Both the position numbers and the translations under genes were made by a program. The notes under the pieces are model-generated. The model saw only the letters and a program-made list of their open reading frames with translations. It did not search any database and had not been told where the DNA came from. 64,000 nt of DNA from Massilia sp. 9096 (GTDB taxonomy: Bacteria; Pseudomonadota; Gammaproteobacteria; Burkholderiales; Burkholderiaceae_D), in the NCBI RefSeq assembly GCF_000745265.1, contig NZ_JQNN01000001.1, forward strand, positions 3,410,001 through 3,474,000, in the 5' to 3' direction. Every line of letters begins with the position of its first letter. The first letter of the stretch is position 1. Shown here in pieces: positions 1 to 7,956 of this stretch.

Positions 1-32
1 TGAGCGATGCGCTTGCGCCGGCGGCCAGCTGA
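1..32 (+). CDS. Possible 3' end of an upstream gene (partial)
   Basis: An open frame entering from the left edge ends at a TGA at 30-32 and would give the tail SDALAPAAS. Only nine codons are visible, so neither reality nor function can be judged. The rest of 33-108 shows no clear promoter. Confidence 0.25.
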   Translation, partial: SDALAPAAS

Positions 33-108
33 CCGGAGTGTTGTTCGCAAATCCCGAAACATGCTGGCGGCGTCGGTGTGACAACTGGCAGGCGACCCGT
101 AAGAGACA

Positions 109-1212
109 ATGAATCTACCTCTCATTCCACCCGACTTGCTCGCCAGGTCGGACAAGATACTGTTCATCGCCCACCTGGCGCTGGGCGACTATACCTATTT
201 GCAGAACTGTTTCGAAGCGTTCGCGCGTGCCTATCCGCACCTGAAACTGGATCTGTGGGTGGATGAGGTTCGGCGCACCAGCGACGCCTCGCAATGGCCG
301 CACCTGAAAAAGAACGTGCTGTACGATTGGCTGGCCGCCTGCGATTTCATCGACAAGGTCTACGACCAGAATTATTCGCCCGAGCTGTTCCAGGCATCGA
401 TCAAGGACGCGCAGCAGGAGCATTACCCGATCGTGGTCTCGCTCGGCACCCTGCGCCCGCATTTCTACGCCGATCTCGCGCGCGAGATCAGCCCGAGCGG
501 CTTCATCGCCGGCCTCAAGAAGCCGCTTGGCCTGCTCGGCATGCATCACTACTTCACCTTCCGCAAGCTGGACGCCAGCCTGAATCCTGACATCGCCGAC
601 CGCAGCAGCGCGCCGCACATCAGCGACGTGCACGCGGAATGGTTCCGCCGCCTGTTCGGCGTCCAGATCGCGCCGAGCGAGCGCATCCCCTTCGTGCACA
701 TTCCCGACCGCTTCGTCGAGGCGGCGCGCGCGCGCGTGGCCGAATGGGGCTTCGACGAGCGCCAGGGCAAGCTGGTGTTCATCAACCCGTTCGCCAAGAC
801 CCGCAAGCGCTGCTGGCCGGTCGAGCGCGTGGCCCGGCTGATCCTTGAAATGCGCAACCAGCCCGGGTGGAGCGACGCCTGCTTCATCGTCAATGCGATT
901 CCGCAGGAAGTCGGCCGCGTCAAGGCGATGCTGGTCGAAAACAAGCTGGACCGCACCGAGCTGTTCAGCGCCAACGAAAATTTCTTCCAGCTGCCGGCCA
1001 TGCTGGCCCAGTGCGACCTGATCGTCTCGGTGGAAACCGCGGTGATGCACCTGGCCAACGCGGTCGGTGTACCGGTCGTGGCCCTGATGCGCCAGAAGAC
1101 CCCGGAATGGGCGCCGGTCGACAAGGCCAACAGCACCGTCATCACCGCGCACCAGCGCCGCGACTGGGTCAAGGCGATCGAGGTCGAGGACGTGGTGCAC
1201 GCGCTGGCCTGA
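109..1212 (+). CDS. Glycosyltransferase family 9 (heptosyltransferase-like)
   Basis: A 367-residue cytoplasmic protein of the ADP-heptose:LPS heptosyltransferase type (GT-B fold). Family evidence is strongest in the C-terminal half: a strand ending FINPFAKTRKRCWP (about residues 225-238) that aligns with the nucleotide-binding start of WaaC/WaaF, and the segment CDLIVSVETAVMHLANAVGVPVVAL (abridged; about 304-328), the usual acceptor/donor-site loop near the end. The N-terminal half is divergent, with no typical GDxxxxxP motif after the first strand, so the sugar cannot be predicted. It stands alone, followed by a broken modA-like gene. It probably acts in surface glycan assembly. Start chosen at the first ATG with AAGAGAC upstream. 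Confidence 0.8.
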   Translation: MNLPLIPPDLLARSDKILFIAHLALGDYTYLQNCFEAFARAYPHLKLDLWVDEVRRTSDASQWPHLKKNVLYDWLAACDFIDKVYDQNYSPELFQASIKDAQQEHYPIVVSLGTLRPHFYADLAREISPSGFIAGLKKPLGLLGMHHYFTFRKLDASLNPDIADRSSAPHISDVHAEWFRRLFGVQIAPSERIPFVHIPDRFVEAARARVAEWGFDERQGKLVFINPFAKTRKRCWPVERVARLILEMRNQPGWSDACFIVNAIPQEVGRVKAMLVENKLDRTELFSANENFFQLPAMLAQCDLIVSVETAVMHLANAVGVPVVALMRQKTPEWAPVDKANSTVITAHQRRDWVKAIEVEDVVHALA

Positions 1213-1228
1213 TCGGCAAGGAAGGCGC

Positions 1229-1837
1229 ATGGCAAGCAAACGATGGCGGGCGCTGCTCGCGTTGGCGCTGCCGTGGACCGGGACGGCCATGGCGCAGCAA
1301 AGCATGACGACATAGGATACCCAGCCGGACACGAAGACGATCACGGTGCTGGCCGCAGGCAGCCTGCGCGACGAGATCGGACACGGCCGCGCCGCCGACG
1401 TGTTTGCCTCGGCCTCTGTTGAACATACCGAGGCGCTGGCCAGGGCCGGCCTGCTGGCCGGTTCGGTCGTCTTCGCCTACAACGACCTGTGCGTGGTCGC
1501 GCGCCCGCAGCTCGGCTTGAACGCGGACAACCTGCTCGACGTGCTGGCCCGCCCCGGCGTGCGCCTGGCCACCTCGACGCCGAAACTCGACCCGATGGGC
1601 GACTACACCTGGCAGTTCTTCGGCAAGGCCGACGCCTACGTCATGTACTGCACCAACGCGGCATCGACCCGGCGCGCCCTGCCCGGGCTGGCCGTGGTGC
1701 GCATTCCCGCCGCGCTGAACGTGCGCAGCGCCTACGGCATCGGCGCGCGCCCGGGCTTTCCCGATGGTGCGCGCTTCGTCGATTTCGTGCTGGGCCCGGA
1801 CGGCAAGCGCATCCTGGCCGGCTACGGTTTCGACTGA
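1229..1837 (+). pseudogene. Broken modA-like molybdate-binding protein gene
   Basis: The reading frame from ATG 1229 encodes a signal peptide (MASKRWRALLALALPWTG, then AMAQ) and meets an in-frame TAG at 1313-1315. The same frame then continues to a TGA at 1837 as a ModA-like solute-binding protein: VLAAGSLRDE, then HGRAADVFASAS, and a C-terminal lobe ending GPDGKRILAGYGFD. Between AAGSLRDE and the ADVFASAS block, intact ModA proteins have about 40 more residues (the lobe containing the GSS ligand motif). These are missing here. The gene thus carries both a nonsense codon and an internal deletion and should not make a working protein. A functional tungstate transporter is encoded next door, so loss of the molybdate-binding protein may have been tolerated. 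Confidence 0.75.
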
Positions 1838-1855
1838 ACGATCAGGCGAACCCGC

Positions 1856-2689
1856 TCAGCGCTTGGCCGACGGGAAGAACAGCTGCTCGCCGGCCGGCTT
1901 GAACGACGCGATCTTGGCCTGGCCTTCCGGCGAGGTGATCCAGTCGATCAGCTGCTCGGCGCCCTTGTTGTTGATGCCCTTGTGCTTGGCCGGGTTGACG
2001 GCGATGATGCCGTACGGGTTGAACATGCGCTTGTCGCCTTCGACCAGTACCGCCAGACCCGTCTTGGCTTTATATGCGCCGTAGGTGGCGCGGTCGGTCA
2101 GCGTGTAGGCCTTCAACTCGGCCGCCATGTTCAGCACCTCGCCCATGCCCAGGCCGGCCGAGACGTAGTTGGTGCCGCTCGGCTTGGTGCCGGCCTGTTT
2201 CCAGTAATCCTTTTCCATCACGTCCGTGCCGGAGTTGTCGCCGCGCGAGATGAACTTCACGTTGCTCGAGGCGATTTTCTGGAATGCCGAGATGACGTCG
2301 TGGTTACCCTTGACGCCGGCCGGGTCCGAAGTCGGGCCGGCCACGATGAAGTCGTTGTACATCACGTCGTGGCGGTCGATACCCCAGCCGTCGAGCACGA
2401 ACTGATCTTCCAGCTTGCGCGCGTGCACCAGGCAGACGTCGACGTCGCCGTTCTTGCCCAGCTCGAGCGCCTTGCCGGTGCCGACCGCGATCACGTTGAC
2501 CTTGATGCCCGTCTTGGCCTCGAACGCGGGCAACAGATAGGGCAGCAGGCCCGAGTTGTCGGTGCTGGTCGTGGTCGACAGGCGCAGCACCTTGTCGTTG
2601 ACCTGCTGGGCCTGGGCCGGGCTCGCGCCGAACGGCGCGGCGAAAGCGAACGTCAGGGCGGCTGCCAGGATGGCGCGGCGTTGAATCAT
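1856..2689 (-). CDS. tupA: Tungstate ABC transporter substrate-binding protein TupA
   Basis: A 277-residue periplasmic binding protein. Residues 1-27 are a signal peptide ending AQAQ. The mature part opens with LRLSTTTSTDNSGLL; TTTSTxxSG is the oxyanion-binding signature of TupA, which separates it from ModA. Further family blocks are DVCLVHARKLEDQF and FISRGDNSGTD. It delivers tungstate to TupB/TupC. It is the last gene of the formate dehydrogenase operon, 34 bp after tupC. The pairing suggests the dehydrogenase can use tungsten; the alternative is a general molybdate/tungstate binder. Confidence 0.9.
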   Translation of the reverse strand: MIQRRAILAAALTFAFAAPFGASPAQAQQVNDKVLRLSTTTSTDNSGLLPYLLPAFEAKTGIKVNVIAVGTGKALELGKNGDVDVCLVHARKLEDQFVLDGWGIDRHDVMYNDFIVAGPTSDPAGVKGNHDVISAFQKIASSNVKFISRGDNSGTDVMEKDYWKQAGTKPSGTNYVSAGLGMGEVLNMAAELKAYTLTDRATYGAYKAKTGLAVLVEGDKRMFNPYGIIAVNPAKHKGINNKGAEQLIDWITSPEGQAKIASFKPAGEQLFFPSAKR

Positions 2690-2723
2690 TGTTATTCTCT
2701 TAGTTTTGGAAGTGTGGAACTGC

Positions 2724-3455
2724 TCAGCGATACTCGAGATGGCCGTCGCGCAGCTTGAGGCGCCGCACGCCGGGCATCCCGATCAAATCCCGGTCGTGGC
2801 AGGCAACGATCACGCTGCGGCCGGCCTCGACCAGGGTGGGAATCAGTTCGATGACCTGCTCGCGCGCCTGGCCGTCCAGGTTGGCGGTCGGCTCGTCGAG
2901 CAGCAGCAGCTTGGGCTGCAGGATCTTGGCGCGCGCCAGCGCCACGCGCTGCTTCTCGCCGCCGGACAAGCGGGTCGGATCGTGGTCCTGCAGGTGTTCG
3001 ACGCCGGCCCAGGCCATGGCCTGTGCAACCGCTTCACTCACCTCGGCCGGCGCCACGCCGCGCAGCGCCAGCCCGTAGCCGATGTTGTGCGCGACGCTGG
3101 TCGAGAACAGCACCGGATGCTGGTGCACGTAGACGATGCCCTCGCGCAGCGCGCGCGGGAACGGGTGCACGCGCAGGATGTCCTGCCCCTCGAAGCGCAG
3201 GCTGTCGATCTCGGCCCGCTCCAGCCCGCCAAGCACGCGCAGCAGCGTGCTCTTCCCCGCACCGTTCATCCCGGTCAGCACGTAGGCGTCGTGGGTGGCG
3301 ATGTCGAGCACGTCGATGTCGAACAGCGGACGTTCGCCGTGGCGCTTGCGCAGGCCGCGCACGCCCAGCAGCGCCTTGCGCCGTTCGTCGCGCGGCTGCA
3401 CGTCCTTGTTGGCGTACAGGCCGGCGGTGATGTCGGAATGGATGCTGATGCTCAT
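2724..3455 (-). CDS. tupC: Tungstate ABC transporter ATP-binding protein TupC
   Basis: A 243-residue ABC ATPase that powers oxyanion import with TupB. Visible motifs are Walker A GMNGAGKST (about residues 59-67), signature LSGGEKQRVALARA (about 163-176) and Walker B KLLLLDEPTANLD (about 183-195), followed by a switch His in VIVACHDRD. The C-terminus (GVRRLKLRDGHLEYR) is short and lacks the TOBE/mop domain of ModC, as expected for TupC. It starts 25 bp after tupB stops, and a 14-bp tandem duplication in that gap repeats the ATG. Confidence 0.88.
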   Translation of the reverse strand: MSISIHSDITAGLYANKDVQPRDERRKALLGVRGLRKRHGERPLFDIDVLDIATHDAYVLTGMNGAGKSTLLRVLGGLERAEIDSLRFEGQDILRVHPFPRALREGIVYVHQHPVLFSTSVAHNIGYGLALRGVAPAEVSEAVAQAMAWAGVEHLQDHDPTRLSGGEKQRVALARAKILQPKLLLLDEPTANLDGQAREQVIELIPTLVEAGRSVIVACHDRDLIGMPGVRRLKLRDGHLEYR

Positions 3456-3478
3456 GTCCGCTCCCTCATGTCCGCTTC
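3451..3478. repeat. 14-bp tandem duplication over the tupC start
   Basis: Two adjacent 14-bp units (CTCATGTCCGCTCC at 3451-3464 and CTCATGTCCGCTTC at 3465-3478, plus-strand reading) duplicate the ribosome-binding site and start of tupC. On the minus strand the first ATG (3469) opens a five-codon frame, MRERT, whose TGA overlaps the real tupC ATG (3455) as ATGA. Ribosomes leaving tupB could therefore re-initiate twice in succession. Confidence 0.7.
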
Positions 3479-3479
3479 C

Positions 3480-4187
3480 TCACGCCCTGCCCCGCGCCGC
3501 GTGGGCGTCGCCCTGCAGCAGCATCAGCGCGCCGTTCATCAGCAGCGCGATCGCGACCAGCACGATGCCCAGCGCGATGCCCTGGGAAAAATCGCCCTTG
3601 CTGGTCTCGAGGGCGATGGCGGTGGTGATGGTGCGCGTCTGGCCTTCGATGTTCCCGCCCACCATCAGCGCGCAGCCCACTTCCGAGATCACGCGCCCGA
3701 AACCCGACAGCACCGCCGCCATCACGCCGAAACGCGCCTCGTACAGCACGCGCGCCATCACCTGGCGCCGCCTGGCGCCGAGCGACAGCGCGGTCTCGGC
3801 GTAGCGCGGGTCGAGCGCCTGCACCGCCGCCAGCGTGAAGGCCAGCAGCACCGGCAGCGCCACCACGCACTGCCCGAGCACGATGCCGGGCTGCGAGAAC
3901 AGCCATTGCAGGCTTCCCATCGGCCCATGGTTCGACAGCAGCAGGTAGATCAGCAGGCCGATCAGCACGGTCGGCAGCGACAGCGCCGCCTGCGCCAGCC
4001 AGATCACGATGCGCCGGCCCCGGAAGCGGTGCATGCCGACCAGGTAGCCGAGCAGGATCGCCGGCGGCGTCGCCAGCAGCAAGCCGGCCAGGCTGGTCTT
4101 GAGCGAGACCCAGATGATGCGCCACAGGTCGGCGTCGCCCGTGAACAGCAGGGCGAAAGCGCGCAGGGTGGCGTCGATCAGGGACAT
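3480..4187 (-). CDS. tupB: Tungstate ABC transporter permease TupB
   Basis: A 235-residue inner-membrane permease with five to six hydrophobic helices. It carries the EAA-type loop ETALSLGARRRQVMARVLYEAR (abridged; about 131-152) that docks on the ATPase. The segment GFGRVISEVGCALMVGGNIEGQTRT (about 162-186) is typical of TupB/ModB-like tungstate permeases. The ATG overlaps the fdhD stop as TGATG, indicating translational coupling. Assigned to tungstate because it sits beside tupA. Confidence 0.88.
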   Translation of the reverse strand: MSLIDATLRAFALLFTGDADLWRIIWVSLKTSLAGLLLATPPAILLGYLVGMHRFRGRRIVIWLAQAALSLPTVLIGLLIYLLLSNHGPMGSLQWLFSQPGIVLGQCVVALPVLLAFTLAAVQALDPRYAETALSLGARRRQVMARVLYEARFGVMAAVLSGFGRVISEVGCALMVGGNIEGQTRTITTAIALETSKGDFSQGIALGIVLVAIALLMNGALMLLQGDAHAARGRA

Positions 4188-5125
4188 CAGCGTACGAGGT
4201 CGGGTGCGACCGCCGGCGCCGTCGACACCGGCGGCGCCGGCGGTCGCGCCAGACGCGCCGCCTCCAGCGCGTCCAGCAGTTCGGGTTCGAACACCAGGCG
4301 TTCGGCGCCGCTGACCAGCAGGAAGTGGCGCCCGCTGCAGCGCGCCAGCAGCGACAGCCCGACCTGCTCGGCGACGCGGTGGCCCATCTGCGTGGTGCCC
4401 GAGCGCGACAGCAGGAAGGGAATGCCCATCTGCGCGCCCTTGATCACCATTTCGGAGGTCAGACGGCCGGTCGTGTAGAACACCTTGTCGGCGCCGCTGA
4501 TGCCTTCCAGCCACATCAGGCCGGCGATCGCGTCGACCGCGTTGTGGCGGCCCACGTCCTCGACGAACCAGAGCAGCTCGCCGTCCTTGTCGAACAGCGC
4601 GCAGCCGTGCACCGAGCCGGCCTGCTTGTACACCGATTGCTGGGTGCGGATGGTCTCGACGATGCGGTACACGGTCGACTGTTTCAGGCGGGCATCCGGC
4701 GGCAACGTGATCTGGTCGACCTCGTCCATCAGGCCGCCGAACACCGAGCCCTGGCCGCAGCCGGTGGTGACGACTTTCCTGGCGGTGCGTTCCTCGATGT
4801 CCTGGATGCCGTGGCGCGTGACCACGGCCACGGCGTCCACCGACCAGTCGACCTGGACCGAGACGACCTCGGCGATGTCGCGCACCAGGCGCTGGTTGCG
4901 CAGGTAGCCCAGCGTGAGCGCCTCGGGCGCGCCGCCCAGGGTCATCAAGGTGACCAGCTCGCGCTTGTCGACGTAGACGGTGAGCGGGCGCTCGGCGGGA
5001 ATGTGCAGGCTGGAGCGGCGCCCGCGCTCGTCCAGCGCCGTCACCTCGTAGGTGAGCGGCGCACCGGCCTGGGACAGCTGCGGACGATAGCTCGGCAAGG
5101 ATTGTTGCGTGGTCGATCCGTTCAT
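4187..5125 (-). CDS. fdhD: Formate dehydrogenase accessory sulfurtransferase FdhD
   Basis: A 312-residue FdhD-family protein that transfers sulfur from a cysteine desulfurase to the molybdenum/tungsten bis-MGD cofactor, a step required for formate dehydrogenase activity. Family blocks: ERPLTVYVDKRELVTLMTLG (residues about 44-63), TTGCGQGSVFGG (about 122), FVEDVGRHNAVDAIAG, FYTTGRLTSEMVIKGAQMGIP and LLSRSGTTQMG. Only the first Cys of the CxxC pair known from E. coli FdhD is present (CGQG); single-Cys versions are common in the soluble NAD-linked systems, where the gene is called fdsC. Its ATG overlaps the stop of the catalytic-subunit gene by 4 bp. Confidence 0.93.
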   Translation of the reverse strand: MNGSTTQQSLPSYRPQLSQAGAPLTYEVTALDERGRRSSLHIPAERPLTVYVDKRELVTLMTLGGAPEALTLGYLRNQRLVRDIAEVVSVQVDWSVDAVAVVTRHGIQDIEERTARKVVTTGCGQGSVFGGLMDEVDQITLPPDARLKQSTVYRIVETIRTQQSVYKQAGSVHGCALFDKDGELLWFVEDVGRHNAVDAIAGLMWLEGISGADKVFYTTGRLTSEMVIKGAQMGIPFLLSRSGTTQMGHRVAEQVGLSLLARCSGRHFLLVSGAERLVFEPELLDALEAARLARPPAPPVSTAPAVAPDLVR

Positions 5126-7956
5126 GTTTGCAATTGTGCCACGCTTCCGAGAATTTGGCCGCCACCGTAAGAGCCTTGCGGTGCGACCTGGCCGCCCAGG
5201 CGCACCTGGACCGCGCAATACTTGAATTCGGGAATCTTGCCGAACGGATCGAGCGCAGCATTGGTGAGCCGGTTGATCGCCGCCTCGTAATAGCAGAACG
5301 GAACGAAGACCGCACCGCGCGGCGAACCCTCGTCGGCGCGCGCATACAACGCCACTTCGCCGCGGCGCGAAGCGATCGTGATCACGTCGCCCGGCTTGCC
5401 ACCCAGCGCATCCAGGTCGAGCGGATGCACCAGCGCCACCGGATCCGGTTCGATCGCATCGAGCACCCCGGCGCGCCGCGTCATGCTGCCGGTGTGCCAG
5501 TGCTCGAGCTGGCGCCCGGTGATCAGGACCAGCGGATACTCGGCGTCGGGCCGCTCGTCGGCCGGGATGATGTCGGCCGGGACGAAACGCGCGCGCCCGC
5601 TTTCGTCGCCGCGCATGGCCGTCGCCTTGCGCGGGAAGCTGTCGGTGAACACCACCGGCTCGCCGGGATCGCCCTCGGCGCGGCAGGGATAGGTGACTGC
5701 CCCCTCCTGCTGCAGCCGTTCCCAGGTAATGCCGGCGATGCTCGGCATCAGCCTGCGCATTTCGTCGAACACCTCGGCCGGACCGGCGTAATTCCAGTGC
5801 AAGCCGAGCCGGCGGGCCAGCTGCTGCAGGATCCACAAGTCCTGGCGCGCATCGCCCGGCGGCGTCAATGCCTGGCGGCCCAGCTGCACCACGCGGTCGG
5901 TGTTGGTGAAGCTGCCGGTCTTTTCGGCAAAGCTCGACGCCGGCAGGATCACGTCGGCCAGGTAGGCGGTCTCGGTCAGGAAGATGTCCTGCACCACCAG
6001 GTGCTCGAGCGCGGCCAGCGCCGCGCGCGCGTGGTTGGCGTCGGGGTCGGACATGGCCGGGTTCTCGCCCATGATGAGCATGCCCCGGATGCCCTCCTCG
6101 CCGCCGGCCAGGATGGCGTCCATGATCTCGACCACGGTCAGGCCGGGTTTCGGATCGAGCGCATGGCCCCAGGCGGCCTCGAAGCGGGCCTGGGCGTCGC
6201 CGTTGTCGACCCGCTGGTAGTCGGGATACATCATCGGGATCAGGCCGGCGTCCGACGCGCCCTGCACGTTGTTCTGGCCGCGCAGCGGATGCAGGCCGGT
6301 GCCGGGACGGCCGATCTGGCCGGTCAGCAGCGCCAGCGCGATCAGGCAGCGCGCGTTGTCGGTGCCGTGCACGTGCTGCGACACGCCCATGCCCCACAGG
6401 ATCATCGAGCCCTTCGAGGTCGCATACAAACGCGCCACGTAGCGGATCGTGCCGGCGTCGATGCCGCAGATCGGCGCCATCGCTTCCGGACTGTAGGCGG
6501 CCACGTTGGCGGCCAGTTCCGCGTAGCCGATGGTGCGGCTCTCGATGAAGATGCGGTCGACCAGGTTCTCCATCACGATCACGTGCATCATGGCGTTGAG
6601 CAGGGCGACGTCGGTGTCCGGCTTGAACTGCAGGTGCCGGTGCGCGTGGCGCGCCAGGTCCGAGCGGCGCGGGTCGCACAGGATCAGCTTGGCGCCGGCG
6701 CGCACCGCGTTCTTCATCCAGGTGGCGGCCACCGGGTGGTTGACGGTCGGGTTGGCGCCGATCACGACGATCACCTCGGCGCGGGTCACGTCCATCACCG
6801 GGTTCGAGACCGCGCCCGAACCGATCCCTTCCAGCAGCGCCGCCACCGACGAGGCGTGGCACAGGCGCGTGCAATGGTCGACGTTGTTCGAGCCAAAAGC
6901 CGTGCGCACCAGCTTCTGGAACAGGTAGGCTTCCTCGTTGCTGCCCTTGGCCGAGCCGAAGCCCGCGAGCGCGCGCGCGCCGTGCGCATCGCGTATGCGC
7001 GCGAGCGGGCCCGCGGCCGCGTCCAGCGCCTCGTCCCAGCTGGCTTCGCGGAACACCTCCATCACCCGCGATGGGTCCATGGTGAAATCGCCGCGCTTGG
7101 GCACGCCTTCGCGCCGGATCAGCGGTTTGGTCAATCGATGCGGATGATGCGCATAGTCGAAGCCGTAACGGCCCTTGACGCACAGGCGGCCGTGATTGGC
7201 CGGGCCGTCGCGTCCCTCGACGTACAGGATCCTGTTGTCCTTGACGTGGTAGGTCAGCTGGCAGCCGACGCCGCAGTAGGGGCAGACCGAATCGACCTGC
7301 TGGTCGGGAACGGCCATCGCCGCGCCGCGCGCGGGGCTCAGGGCGCCGGTCGGGCAGGCCTGCACGCACTCGCCGCAGGCCACGCAGGTGGACGCGCCCA
7401 GCGGGTCGTCCTGGTCGAACACGATCTTCGCATTCTCGCCGCGCGAAGCCAGGCCGATCACGTCGTTGACCTGCGCGTCGCGGCAGGCGCGCAGGCAGCG
7501 CGTGCACTGGATGCAGGCGTCCAGGTTGACCGCGATGGCGGCGTGGCTGGTGTCAAGGGGCGGCTGCACGCGCGTGGCCGGAAAGCGCGGCTTGCCGACG
7601 CCGAGCTTGTCCGCCCATGCGTCGACCTCGTTGTGGCGGGTGTAGGCGCGCTCGGGCAGGTCCGACATCAACAGTTCGAGCACCATCTTTTGCGCCTTCA
7701 CGGCGCGCTCGCTGTTGGTGCTCACCTTCATGCCTTGCGCCGGATGGCGGCAGCAGGACGGCGCCAGCACGCGCTCGCCGGCAATCTCCACCATGCAGGC
7801 GCGGCAGTTGCCGGCCGGTTCGAGGCCATCCTTGTGGCACAGGTGCGGGATCTCGATGCCCGCGCGCGCGGCGGCTTCGATCAGGGTCTCGTGCGGCAGC
7901 GCCTGGACCGCGCGGCCGTCGATGTCGATGGTGACGGTTTGCAGGCCGGCGTTCAT
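5122..7956 (-). CDS. fdsA: Formate dehydrogenase catalytic (alpha) subunit, NAD-dependent type
   Basis: A 944-residue molybdopterin (or tungstopterin) oxidoreductase that oxidises formate to CO2 in the cytoplasm. The N-terminus is a 2Fe-2S ferredoxin domain with C40, C51, C54 and C68. Two 4Fe-4S motifs follow: CIQCTRCLRAC (about 147-157) and CVACGECVQACP (about 190-201). Another 4Fe-4S site is CPYCGVGC with a downstream Cys in GRLCVKGRYG (about 224-257). The bis-MGD domain carries DHCTRLCHASS near residue 362, where the second Cys is the metal ligand; this is the Cys, not the selenocysteine, form. The C-terminal molybdopterin dinucleotide-binding domain includes LITGRQLEHWHTGSMT. This arrangement matches FdsA of soluble NAD-linked enzymes (also annotated fdhF/fdhA). 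Confidence 0.93.
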   Translation of the reverse strand: MNAGLQTVTIDIDGRAVQALPHETLIEAAARAGIEIPHLCHKDGLEPAGNCRACMVEIAGERVLAPSCCRHPAQGMKVSTNSERAVKAQKMVLELLMSDLPERAYTRHNEVDAWADKLGVGKPRFPATRVQPPLDTSHAAIAVNLDACIQCTRCLRACRDAQVNDVIGLASRGENAKIVFDQDDPLGASTCVACGECVQACPTGALSPARGAAMAVPDQQVDSVCPYCGVGCQLTYHVKDNRILYVEGRDGPANHGRLCVKGRYGFDYAHHPHRLTKPLIRREGVPKRGDFTMDPSRVMEVFREASWDEALDAAAGPLARIRDAHGARALAGFGSAKGSNEEAYLFQKLVRTAFGSNNVDHCTRLCHASSVAALLEGIGSGAVSNPVMDVTRAEVIVVIGANPTVNHPVAATWMKNAVRAGAKLILCDPRRSDLARHAHRHLQFKPDTDVALLNAMMHVIVMENLVDRIFIESRTIGYAELAANVAAYSPEAMAPICGIDAGTIRYVARLYATSKGSMILWGMGVSQHVHGTDNARCLIALALLTGQIGRPGTGLHPLRGQNNVQGASDAGLIPMMYPDYQRVDNGDAQARFEAAWGHALDPKPGLTVVEIMDAILAGGEEGIRGMLIMGENPAMSDPDANHARAALAALEHLVVQDIFLTETAYLADVILPASSFAEKTGSFTNTDRVVQLGRQALTPPGDARQDLWILQQLARRLGLHWNYAGPAEVFDEMRRLMPSIAGITWERLQQEGAVTYPCRAEGDPGEPVVFTDSFPRKATAMRGDESGRARFVPADIIPADERPDAEYPLVLITGRQLEHWHTGSMTRRAGVLDAIEPDPVALVHPLDLDALGGKPGDVITIASRRGEVALYARADEGSPRGAVFVPFCYYEAAINRLTNAALDPFGKIPEFKYCAVQVRLGGQVAPQGSYGGGQILGSVAQLQT

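Noticed and set aside
115..1344. 409-codon minus-strand frame opposite the GT9 gene
   Set aside because: It is an antisense shadow; the plus-strand protein has clear GT9 motifs.
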